This document shows, piece after piece, positions 1 through 7,528 of a stretch of 7,630 nt of DNA (position 1 is the first letter of the stretch; each line of letters starts with the position of its first letter). The DNA lies in assembly GCA_035255945.1 (NCBI GenBank), contig DATEZA010000160.1, positions 1 to 7,630 on the forward strand, given 5' to 3'. A program made the position numbers and the translations under genes. Source of the DNA: JAJPHC01 sp035255945 (GTDB lineage Bacteria > Acidobacteriota > Thermoanaerobaculia > Gp7-AA8). A model generated the notes under the pieces. The model was given only the letters and a program-made list of their open reading frames with translations. It had not been told where the DNA came from and did not search any database.

Positions 1-1926
<1,926 letters not shown>

Positions 1927-1927
1927 T

Positions 1928-2593
1928 TTAGTTTTGCTGCTGCTTCATCTCGAGGACTCTGTCGCAGCGTGCCGCCAATTCCGGATTATGAGTCACTATA
2001 ACCGACGTCAGACCACGCTTCGTGTGGCATTCCCGCATCAGGTCGAACACGCGTCCGCTCGTTTCGAGATCGAGATTGCCGGTCGGTTCATCGGCGAGAA
2101 AAAGAAGCGGATCGGTGAGAAGCGCGCGCGCGATCGCGACCCGTTGCTGTTCTCCGCCTGACAGTTGATTCGGAAAATGTCTCGACCGGGCTTCCAATCC
2201 CAACTCTGACAGCAGAACTGCCGCCTTCTTCAACGCCTCGTCTTTAGGCGTTCTTCCGATCCAGCCCGGCATTGCGACGTTCTCCGCGGCGGTGAATTCG
2301 GGAAGCAGGTGATGAAACTGAAACACGAAGCCGACGTTGTGATTGCGGAAGCGCGCGAGCTCGTCGTTGCTCATCGACGACAACTCGGAATCGCCGACGC
2401 GGATGCGTCCGCTGTCGGGACGATCCAGTCCGCCGAGGAGATGCAGCAACGTCGATTTGCCGATGCCGCTCGGTTCCACGACGGCAAGCATCTCCCCTCG
2501 TTCGACTTCGATGTGAATCGAGTCGAACACCGGAACCGGTACCTCGGCGTTCCGGTATGTCTTCGACAACGCACGCGCTTCGAGAAACGCCAT
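1928..2593 (-). CDS. lolD: LolD-type lipoprotein-release ABC transporter ATPase
   Basis: ATPase subunit of a LolCDE/MacB-type exporter; in the Lol system it powers release of lipoproteins from the inner membrane. The 221 residues match the family length. Visible motifs: P-loop region VEPSGIGKST (40-48, K46), Q-loop FVFQFHHLLPEF (Q92), which is strongly LolD-like, signature LSGGEQQRVAIARALL (144-159), Walker B LLFLADEPTGNLD (D168, E169) and H-loop VTHNPE (H202). Oddity: the first P-loop glycine is glutamate (E40, codon GAA at 2474-2476), where relatives read GPSGSGKST. All other catalytic motifs look intact. No LolC/LolE permease gene lies next to it in the window; upstream is a phosphoesterase and downstream is clpC with one base between. 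The ATG is chosen because MAFLEARALSKTYR begins like the family. No clear Shine-Dalgarno precedes it, but a TATAAT sits 9 bases upstream. Confidence 0.93.
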   Translation of the reverse strand: MAFLEARALSKTYRNAEVPVPVFDSIHIEVERGEMLAVVEPSGIGKSTLLHLLGGLDRPDSGRIRVGDSELSSMSNDELARFRNHNVGFVFQFHHLLPEFTAAENVAMPGWIGRTPKDEALKKAAVLLSELGLEARSRHFPNQLSGGEQQRVAIARALLTDPLLFLADEPTGNLDLETSGRVFDLMRECHTKRGLTSVIVTHNPELAARCDRVLEMKQQQN

Positions 2594-2602
2594 CGCGTTT
2601 CG

Positions 2603-2608
2603 ATTATA
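2603..2608 (-). promoter_or_regulatory. TATAAT -10-like hexamer upstream of lolD
   Basis: A perfect TATAAT on the minus strand ends 9 bases before the lolD ATG. If used, the transcript would begin only a few bases before the ATG and be nearly leaderless, which fits the missing Shine-Dalgarno. No TTGACA-like hexamer is found 16-18 bases upstream, so this could be chance. Confidence 0.25.
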
Positions 2609-2644
2609 AGCACGCGCCGTGCTCAGGCTTTGTGATGCTCACAA
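2609..2644. promoter_or_regulatory. Two adjacent perfect inverted repeats between phosphoesterase and lolD
   Basis: Two short perfect dyads fill the spacer. AGCACG-cgc-CGTGCT lies at 2609-2623 and TTGTGA-tgc-TCACAA at 2630-2644, each with 6-bp arms and a 3-base centre. The second overlaps the TGA stop of the phosphoesterase (2639-2641). They could be a weak terminator pair without a T-tract, or an operator for lolD-clpC. The function is inferred; only the symmetry is seen. Confidence 0.35.
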
Positions 2645-3100
2645 CGGTATGTGACGCAACACACCCTTTTCGAACAACCCGACGAGCACCGGATTGCGGA
2701 ACCGTTTCGGCCCCGCACTCGCCGGATTGAAGAAGCGGACTCCGCCGATTGCGTCGTTGAACGGGTGATGACTGTGCCCGAACACGACGAGATCCGCGGG
2801 CGACTTTCGCATCGATGCGACGACCGCCGCGCGCGGCTTCTCCGGCTTGGGAAGGATATGCGTGAGCAGAACGCGCAGCTCGCCGAGCGTGACGCGCACG
2901 ATGTCGAGTCCATCGGAGCCTTCGTCGTTGTTGCCGCCGACGAATGTGACAGGTGCGAGCTCGCGCAACGCGCGCAACACGTGTTCGCCGCCGATGTCGC
3001 CGGCGTGCAGGATGTGATCGACGCTCGCGAAGACGTCAGCGACGCCGGGACGGAGCAGACCGTGGGTGTCGCTGATGATGCCGATGCGCATGATCGTCAT
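2639..3100 (-). CDS. YfcE/MJ0936-type metallophosphoesterase
   Basis: Small cytoplasmic calcineurin-like phosphoesterase of the YfcE family, a di-metal phosphodiesterase whose substrate cannot be read from sequence. It has 153 residues from the ATG at 3100. Metal-binding motifs are complete and in order: SDTHG (D11, H13), HAGDIGG (D35), GNND (N58, D59; many relatives have GNCD), LTH (H81) and GHSHHP (H109, H111), followed by FFNPASAGPKRF near the C-terminus. Relatives usually begin MRIGIISDTHG, so M4 (ATG at 3091) may be the ancestral start. The first three codons (MTI) come from sequence shared with the neighbouring interspersed repeat. Neither ATG has a visible Shine-Dalgarno. Two duplicated copies of the gene start lie immediately upstream as mini-ORFs, the nearer one ending in a TGA that overlaps this ATG. 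The stop sits inside a small palindrome. Confidence 0.9.
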   Translation of the reverse strand: MTIMRIGIISDTHGLLRPGVADVFASVDHILHAGDIGGEHVLRALRELAPVTFVGGNNDEGSDGLDIVRVTLGELRVLLTHILPKPEKPRAAVVASMRKSPADLVVFGHSHHPFNDAIGGVRFFNPASAGPKRFRNPVLVGLFEKGVLRHIPL

Positions 3101-3153
3101 GCCGAGCGTAGACCGTGGGCGTCGCTGATGATGCCGATGCGCATGATCGTCAT
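3097..3153 (-). CDS. Mini-ORF 2: duplicated phosphoesterase N-terminus (18 codons)
   Basis: ATG at 3153 opens MTIMRIGIISDAHGLRSA followed by TGA at 3099-3097. It is the middle copy of the 53-bp repeat and differs from the gene's own N-terminus by T12A. The TGA overlaps the ATG of the phosphoesterase (3100-3098) as ATGA, a classic coupling geometry. No Shine-Dalgarno is visible. It may be a by-product of the repeat, an upstream regulatory ORF, or both. Confidence 0.35.
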   Translation of the reverse strand: MTIMRIGIISDAHGLRSA

Positions 3154-3206
3154 GCCGAGCGTAGACCGTGGGTGTCGCTGATGATGCCGATGCGCATGAT
3201 CGTCAT
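3150..3206 (-). CDS. Mini-ORF 1: duplicated phosphoesterase N-terminus (18 codons)
   Basis: ATG at 3206 opens MTIMRIGIISDTHGLRSA followed by TGA at 3152-3150, which overlaps the ATG of mini-ORF 2 as ATGA. The first 15 residues equal the phosphoesterase start; RSA is read from the repeat junction. The ATG lies inside the left arm of the 23-bp inverted repeat. Whether it is translated is unknown; the open frame and overlap are seen directly. Confidence 0.35.
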   Translation of the reverse strand: MTIMRIGIISDTHGLRSA

Positions 3207-3296
3207 GCCGAGCGTAGTCGAGGCACCCGGGCGGGCGGTAGGCACGGTAAGCGCGCCGCCAGCCACCCAGGTCCCTCGACTACGCTCGGGATGACG
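3201..3296. repeat. REP-like inverted repeat with 23-bp arms
   Basis: The left arm 3201-3223 and right arm 3274-3296 are reverse complements at 22 of 23 positions (mismatch at 3207) around a 50-base centre. The core reads GAGCGTAGTCGAGG in the left arm. It resembles the short dispersed palindromic repeats that give recurrent nonsense peptides such as PSTTLGMT when translated (present here on the plus strand). The left arm supplies the ATG of mini-ORF 1, and its outer part was copied into each 53-bp unit. No transposase or target duplication is visible. Confidence 0.75.
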
Positions 3297-3523
3297 AAGG
3301 TTACGCCCAACTCGACGAGGGTTACGCGCAGCGCGACGAGGGTTACGCCAAGCGCGACGAGGGTTATGCCAAGCGCGACGAGGGTTACGCGCAGCGTGAC
3401 GAGGGTTACGCGCAGCGCGACGAGGGTTACGCCCAGCGCGACGAGGGTTACGCCCAGCGCGACGAGGGTTACGCTCAGCGCGACGAGGGTTACGCCCAGC
3501 GCGACGAGGGTTAGGCCCAGATC
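3293..3523. repeat. 21-bp minisatellite, 11 units
   Basis: Eleven contiguous 21-base units run from 3293 to 3523. The core is GACGAGGGTTACGC followed by a variable triplet (GCA, CCA, CAA or TCA) and GC plus one base. Inner units differ by one to a few bases; the end units are most diverged. Unit 1 (GACGAAGG...) overlaps the right arm of the inverted repeat by four bases, and unit 11 contains the stop codon of the thioredoxin-fold gene (TAA at 3513-3511). A multiple of three keeps five of six frames open; on the plus strand one frame gives (DEGYAQR)n and on the minus strand one gives (VTLVALG)n. No spacers exist between units, so it is not a CRISPR. Confidence 0.95.
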
Positions 3524-4074
3524 GACGCCTTCTTCGCCCACGCTGAGTCGCTGTACCGCGACTGGAACGCGTCCGCGGTCGCTTTCAGCGCGCTCGCGTC
3601 GCCGCTCCCTTTGTACCGCGACACACCGGTCCAGTACTGCGCCTCGGGTGCCGCATCGCTTTCCGGCAACGTGTCGACGATCTTGCGGAAGTGCTGCTCC
3701 GCTTCGTCGAAACGCTTGTTCGCGAACGCGATGTGTCCGAGTCCGAGGTGCAATTGGGCGAGGAAATCGTCGGCGGGGAGAAAGCCTTCGATGCGGTGCC
3801 GTTCGACGCCGTTGCTGTCGAGCAGCACCACGGTCGGCGTCCAGTTCGCGCCGAAGCGCTCCATCGCCTCGGGATGTGTCTTGACGTGCAGCCGCACGGG
3901 GTTGAAGTTTTCGCCGACCAGTTTGTCGACGCGCGATTCCGGATAAATCTCGGCTTCCAGCCGAGCGCATCCGCCTCACATCGGCGCGGCGGTGAAGTCG
4001 AGCAGCAACGGTTTGCCGGTCGACTTCGAATTCGCCAGCGCGGCATCCACATCATCTTTCCACTGCGTGATCAT
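3511..4074 (-). CDS. Thioredoxin-fold selenoprotein with UxxC motif and TPR-like tail (TGA read as Sec)
   Basis: Read from ATG 4074 through TGA 3978-3976 as selenocysteine, this gives 187 residues. Seen: WKDDVDAALANSKSTGKPLLLDFTAAPM (5-32), Sec33-Gly-Gly-Cys36, then the cis-proline segment WTPTVVLLD (P80) and a GFLPADDFL segment (about 98-105), the usual layout of a thioredoxin fold. Residues about 104-184 (LHLGLGHIAFANKRFDEAEQHFRKI...) look like TPR-type helices. No signal peptide, so a cytoplasmic redox protein is likely; its partner is unknown. The start has AGGAGG at 4082-4087 with 7-base spacing and overlaps the upstream VWFA stop as TGATG. A SECIS-like hairpin directly follows the TGA. 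Alternatives are a nonsense mutation (TGC to TGA) or sequencing error with restart at GTG 3897; the placement, hairpin and intact frame argue for Sec. The stop lies in the last 21-bp repeat unit. Confidence 0.85.
3940..3975 (-). promoter_or_regulatory. Putative bacterial SECIS hairpin
   Basis: Immediately 3' of the TGA on the sense (minus) strand: lower stem CGGAT (3973-3969) with ATCCG (3944-3940), internal loop GCG against ATTT, upper stem CTCGGCT (3965-3959) with AGCCGAG (3955-3949), all Watson-Crick, and apical loop GGA (3958-3956). The loop begins 17 bases after the TGA and has G in its first two positions. This agrees with the known bacterial SECIS rule for SelB binding (short stem-loop about 16-37 bases from UGA, G at the start of the loop). 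The sequence also codes for the protein, as expected for bacterial SECIS. Confidence 0.8.
3976..3978 (-). other. In-frame TGA, proposed selenocysteine codon (Sec33)
   Basis: The TGA stands at the first position of the thioredoxin active-site motif, U-G-G-C, where cysteine is expected. The reading frame is coding-like on both sides. Confidence 0.82.
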
Positions 4075-5834
4075 CAACGGCCCTCCTGCCGCTGCGTCGT
4101 CGTGTCAGGCGTCAGGACCGCGTGCGGCAGCTCGATACGCTGCAAACCGTAGTCCTTCGAGATCTCGTCGTACACGCCGACCGCCACGCGATTCGTCTTC
4201 AGATCGGTCAGCAGCTCGAACTCGTACTCGAAGCGGCCGTTCGTCGCGCGCCGCACGTCGGCGATCGTGAACGGCTGCGTCCGTTGCGTGACGTCGCTGA
4301 CCGCGCCGAGGATGTCGCCGGATGCGACGTAGACGGAGAACGCGCCGCGCTGGCCTTTCGCATCGGGCAGCGAGACGAGCGACTCCACCGGGATCTCGAC
4401 CATGACCGGGATCAGATACTTGCCCGAGCCATTCAGCTTCTTCTCGCCGAGGCGGACGCGGAGCGGGATCTTCGTGTCGTTCGAATCGCTGAAGAGCGTC
4501 GCCACGACGCGATTCTTCATCCGCGTTTCATCCGACTCTTCGACGAACTGCCGCCGCGCGCGAACGAGGTACGCAGGATTCTTCGCCTTCACCATGATCT
4601 TGCGCGCCCGGTCTTTGCGCTGGGTCGTCGCGCGATACGCAAGCGAGTAGTACGCGTTGAAATCCTGCTCGATGAGCGGCATCAGGCTGACGACGTCCTG
4701 CACCCCCCACGCGGCCATGCCGCCGGTCTGATCGGCGACGTACTTCAACGCCTGGACTTCGTTGTCGAGTGTCATGTACGAGTGTCCGGCGAGTGTCGCG
4801 TCAGTCGCCCCCGGCATGGTGATGTCCTCGGGACTCTGCACCCAGTCGTTATCGAGACCGGCCGGATAGAGCATGTACATCGTCACGCCGTGCGCGTTCG
4901 CGGTCTTCGCCACCGACTCCACTTCGTTGCGCACACTCTTGAGCTGCTCGTACAGCGTCGGCGGTGCAAGGAGGTCGCGGCGGTCGACGAGAAACTCGCG
5001 TCCGGCGATCATCGAGAAGCGGCGGCTGACGTAGATCATCGACTTCGATCCCTCGATGCCGGAGATCGATTCGATGATGGCGTTCATCGCCTTCGTCTTC
5101 GCCTGCATGTCGTGGAACTCGGTCATGGCGGCGTCGAGTGCTGCGAGCACCGGCTTCTTCTGTCCGCCGCCCGGCCGCTGCTGACCGGTTTGCTGCTTGT
5201 AGAACTGGTCGATCTCCTGGTCGAACTGTTCTTCCAGCTCGATCTCGCGGTACTCGTTGCCGTAGCCGTAGTGCCGCTCCTTCGAGATCTTGTCGATGAC
5301 GTTGTCCATCTGGCCGAGATCGTCGGTGAGCTCGAGCCGCGTGTAGGGACGATGCACCCAGGTCATGATCGTGACCTGATCGCCGGGACGCACCGCTTTG
5401 TGCAGCAGCTCCTTCAGCTGCGCGAACACCGGATCGCTCTTCAGCGCTGGAGCCTGGAAGCGATCGATGAAGACGACCAGCGTGCGGTGCTGATGGTGTA
5501 GGGCAAGCTCTCCAGCTTGCCGGGAAGAGGTGGGAGGTTGTCCGGACAAGCTGAGAGCTTGTCCTACACCTACACCGGCGTGTTCGTTGGAGATGTCCGA
5601 GGCGTACTCGCTGAAGTTCGTGATCGGCTGCGCCTTGCCGTCTTCGAGGATCTGGAAATCGTCCTTCGTCAGACCTTTGATGCGATTGCCCGCTTTGTCC
5701 GTGACGAAGACGTCGACGTTGACGATCGACACTTCGATCGATTCGGACGTGTGCGGGATGTCGGGCGTCTGTGCCGGCTTCGGCGTCGCCGCGATCAATG
5801 GAAGAGAGAGCAGTGCGAGCAGTAGTTTTCTCAT
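4074..5834 (-). CDS. VWFA-related (acidobacterial-type) secreted protein, paralog A
   Basis: A 586-residue exported protein. The start at 5834 is chosen because MRKLLLALLSLPLIAATPKPAQ is a clear signal peptide (likely cleaved near residue 15-16), its ATG overlaps the upstream stop as ATGA, and GGGGA lies 5 bases upstream. A much longer upstream frame only reads antisense to nothing and out of frame through paralog B. Domains: N-terminal family hallmark IEVSIVNVDVFVTDKAGNRIKGLTKDDFQILEDGK (33-67); a linker (about 89-114) encoded by an inserted palindromic element; a VWA-like segment from RTLVVFIDRF (117-126), where DRFQA replaces the metal-binding DxSxS; a C-terminal region ending VGVYDEISKDYGLQRIEL. 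Function of the family is unknown. Its stop overlaps the ATG of the selenoprotein gene (TGATG), implying co-translation. Confidence 0.9.
   Translation of the reverse strand: MRKLLLALLSLPLIAATPKPAQTPDIPHTSESIEVSIVNVDVFVTDKAGNRIKGLTKDDFQILEDGKAQPITNFSEYASDISNEHAGVGVGQALSLSGQPPTSSRQAGELALHHQHRTLVVFIDRFQAPALKSDPVFAQLKELLHKAVRPGDQVTIMTWVHRPYTRLELTDDLGQMDNVIDKISKERHYGYGNEYREIELEEQFDQEIDQFYKQQTGQQRPGGGQKKPVLAALDAAMTEFHDMQAKTKAMNAIIESISGIEGSKSMIYVSRRFSMIAGREFLVDRRDLLAPPTLYEQLKSVRNEVESVAKTANAHGVTMYMLYPAGLDNDWVQSPEDITMPGATDATLAGHSYMTLDNEVQALKYVADQTGGMAAWGVQDVVSLMPLIEQDFNAYYSLAYRATTQRKDRARKIMVKAKNPAYLVRARRQFVEESDETRMKNRVVATLFSDSNDTKIPLRVRLGEKKLNGSGKYLIPVMVEIPVESLVSLPDAKGQRGAFSVYVASGDILGAVSDVTQRTQPFTIADVRRATNGRFEYEFELLTDLKTNRVAVGVYDEISKDYGLQRIELPHAVLTPDTTTQRQEGR
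4082..4087 (-). promoter_or_regulatory. Strong Shine-Dalgarno for the selenoprotein gene
   Basis: AGGAGG sits inside the last codons of VWFA paralog A, 7 bases before the ATG at 4074. It fixes the start upstream of the TGA and shows that the 32-codon segment before the TGA is meant to be translated. Confidence 0.8.
5495..5570. repeat. In-frame palindromic element in VWFA paralog A (76 bp)
   Basis: Outer arms GGTGTAGGGCAAGCT (from 5495) and AGCTTGTCCTACACC (to 5570) are inverted. Each end also holds its own smaller dyad: GGCAAGCT-ctcc-AGCTTGCC on the left and GGACAAGCT-gag-AGCTTGTCC style on the right. It codes residues about 89-114 (GQALSLSGQPPTSSRQAGELALHH) of paralog A without breaking the frame, in the linker before the VWA-like segment. 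Confidence 0.85.
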
Positions 5835-7528
5835 CGAATCCCCGCGATCTTCGCGGTGCTCGACAGATCGATGCGCCGCAAACCGTAATCCTTCGACAGC
5901 TCGTCGAACACGCCGACCGACAGCTGGTCCGTCATCCCGTCGGTGAGCATCTCGAATGTGTAGGTGAACGTCTCCGGCATGTTCGGCGTCAGCTTGAACT
6001 TCTGCGATTGTTTGGTCACCTGGCCGAGCTGGCCGCCTTTGCCGCTCCACGCGACGAACACGGAGAACTCGCCGCGGCCGCCGTCGGTCATCAGCGCCGC
6101 GGACGGGATGTAGATGGTGATCGGGATGTGATAGCCGGAGTTGGCGACGAAGCGGTTCTGTCCGACTTTGACATTGATGTTCATCGACGACGCCGGCGCC
6201 TGATCGAGCAGCGCGGCGAGCACGCGCTCGCGCATCCGCGTCTGGTCCGACTTCTCGACGTACTCGCGCCGCGAGCGGATCGTGTAGTCGGGATTCTTCG
6301 CCTTCACCACGATGGAGCGCGCGCGATCGACGTTGTGATTCGTGGCGCGATAACCGATCGAGTAGTAGGCGTCGAGGTCCTCCGCCATCTTCGGGAGGTC
6401 CGTCTCGATGTCCTTCCCCCACGCCAGCTTTCCGCCCGTCTGTCTCGCCAGCTCGTCGAGGTACGGCAGCTGCGAGTACATGAGGTTGTAGTCGTGCAGC
6501 GACTCGATTCCGAAGCCGTCGCTGCCGAGGCCCTCGGGATGCAGCGGATAAACAGTGATGCCGTTCGCGTTCGCGCTCTTCGCGACGTAATCGATCAGCG
6601 TGTCGCTGCGGAAGCGGTTCGACCAGCCGTAATTCGGCGTGAAGTTGTCGACTTCGAACAGATCGCGGCCGGTCGGCGAGAAGCGGCGCACCGCGAGGAC
6701 GAACACTTTCTTCGAGTCGGTGCCGGCGATGGAGTTCATCAGCGACGTGATCGCCGCAACTTTGTCCCGCATGCGGATGACGCGGAAGTTCTGCTGCGAG
6801 TTGGTCGCAGGACGGGTGGACGCCGTCGTGCCGAAGTCGGTCGAGCTGAAGTCGCGCGGATTGTTCGGCGCGATGCCCATCCCTCCCGCGCCGGTGAATC
6901 CCGCGATGCTGCGTCCTCTGCTGCTCGCGTTGAGGTGGCTGGTGAAGGTCTCGCCGAGGATGTAGTCCTCGAAGGTGGTGTCATCGACGCCGGGGCCGGA
7001 CTCGGATCTGATCTCGTCGAGCGTGCGATCGATCGCATCGAGCTTGTCGGTGAATGCGAGCCGCGTCTCGGCCCGCTTCGCGAACGTGACGATCTTCACC
7101 GCATCGCCGGGACGCACGGTGCGGTGAAGAAACTCGCGCATGCCGTTGAAGAACGAATCGCGCCGGAAGTCGGGCGCGCGGAAGTGCTCGATGAAGACGA
7201 TGATCGTGCGCGGTTGGTGGTGTAGGACAAGCTCTCCAGCTTGTCCCGGAGCTTGTCCCGGAGCTTGTCCCGACGAGCCCGACAAGCTGAGAGCTTGTCG
7301 TACACCATCACCATCATTGATTTCGCTGAAGTTCGAGATGGGCTGCGATTTGCCGTTCTCGAAGATCTTGAAATCGTCCTTCGTCAATCCGCGAACGCGA
7401 TTCCCCTGGTGATCGGTGACGATCGCATCGATGTTGACGACCGACACATCGATCGTCTCACCGAGCTTCGGCCCATCCGCCGCGAACATCGGGAGCGCGA
7501 TCAGCAACCCGAGCAGCAGCGATTTCAT
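5831..7528 (-). CDS. VWFA-related (acidobacterial-type) secreted protein, paralog B
   Basis: A 565-residue exported protein. MKSLLLGLLIALPMFAADGPK is a signal peptide, probably cut after about residue 16. The ATG overlaps the stop of the upstream paralog (ATGA) and has GAGG 5 bases upstream. The family hallmark IDVSVVNIDAIVTDHQGNRVRGLTKDDFKIFENGK spans 26-60. A linker encoded by a palindromic element (75-104) contains GQAPGQAPGQ. The VWA-like segment starts RTIIVFIEHFRAPDF (107-121); glutamate replaces the first MIDAS aspartate and the serines are absent, so classical metal binding looks lost. Later segments shared with paralog A include AYYSIGYRATNHNVDRARSIVVKAKNPDY and the C-terminal VGVFDELSKDYGLRRIDL. 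The stop overlaps the paralog A start (ATGA). The role is unknown; it is likely periplasmic or surface-linked. Confidence 0.92.
   Translation of the reverse strand: MKSLLLGLLIALPMFAADGPKLGETIDVSVVNIDAIVTDHQGNRVRGLTKDDFKIFENGKSQPISNFSEINDGDGVRQALSLSGSSGQAPGQAPGQAGELVLHHQPRTIIVFIEHFRAPDFRRDSFFNGMREFLHRTVRPGDAVKIVTFAKRAETRLAFTDKLDAIDRTLDEIRSESGPGVDDTTFEDYILGETFTSHLNASSRGRSIAGFTGAGGMGIAPNNPRDFSSTDFGTTASTRPATNSQQNFRVIRMRDKVAAITSLMNSIAGTDSKKVFVLAVRRFSPTGRDLFEVDNFTPNYGWSNRFRSDTLIDYVAKSANANGITVYPLHPEGLGSDGFGIESLHDYNLMYSQLPYLDELARQTGGKLAWGKDIETDLPKMAEDLDAYYSIGYRATNHNVDRARSIVVKAKNPDYTIRSRREYVEKSDQTRMRERVLAALLDQAPASSMNINVKVGQNRFVANSGYHIPITIYIPSAALMTDGGRGEFSVFVAWSGKGGQLGQVTKQSQKFKLTPNMPETFTYTFEMLTDGMTDQLSVGVFDELSKDYGLRRIDLSSTAKIAGIR
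7219..7306. repeat. In-frame palindromic element in VWFA paralog B (88 bp)
   Basis: Arms begin GGTGTAGGACAAGCT at 7219 and end AGCTTGTCGTACACC at 7306, the same family and orientation as the element in paralog A. The centre differs: three 12-base units AGCTTGTCCCGG/GG/GA at 7238-7249, 7250-7261 and 7262-7273 make it 12 bases longer. It encodes residues about 75-104 and keeps the frame. Confidence 0.85.

Larger units (their letters stand above)
3057..3217. repeat. 53-bp tandem triplication covering the phosphoesterase start
   Basis: Three head-to-tail copies with an exact 53-base period: 3057-3109, 3110-3162 and 3163-3215 (identity continues to 3217). Copies are nearly identical; one visible difference is T/C at 3066, 3119 and 3172 (GTGGGtG, GTGGGcG, GTGGGtG). 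Each unit holds the codons for MTIMRIGIISDTHGL plus the distal part of the adjacent interspersed repeat (GCCGAGCGTAG). The near identity points to recent duplication or slippage. Confidence 0.95.

Noticed and set aside
2630..2644. CRP-type operator
   Set aside because: TGTGA and TCACA half-sites are present but spaced by about 3 bases rather than 6, so the geometry is wrong.
3293..3523. CRISPR array
   Set aside because: Units are contiguous 21-mers with no unique spacers and no cas genes nearby.
3511..3897. Thioredoxin-like gene starting at GTG 3897, or a pseudogene broken by TGA
   Set aside because: That start has no Shine-Dalgarno and removes the active site and half the fold; the TGA position in UxxC with a SECIS-like hairpin explains the frame better.
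3203..3979. 258-codon minus-strand frame with (VTLVALG)n repeats
   Set aside because: It overlaps the selenoprotein gene out of frame and runs through the minisatellite and inverted repeat; the repeat peptide is a by-product of a 21-base period.
4122..5501. 459-codon plus-strand open frame across VWFA paralog A
   Set aside because: It lies antisense to a well-supported gene, has arginine/histidine/valine-rich composition without domains, and arises from the codon bias of the opposite strand.
5835..6422. 196-codon N-terminal extension of VWFA paralog A
   Set aside because: The extension overlaps paralog B out of frame, is low-complexity Arg/His/Asp-rich, and precedes a perfect signal peptide with its own Shine-Dalgarno and ATGA overlap.
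5771..7225. 484-codon plus-strand open frame across VWFA paralog B
   Set aside because: Same antisense shadow effect; it even tracks the other shadow in sequence because the two real genes are paralogs.
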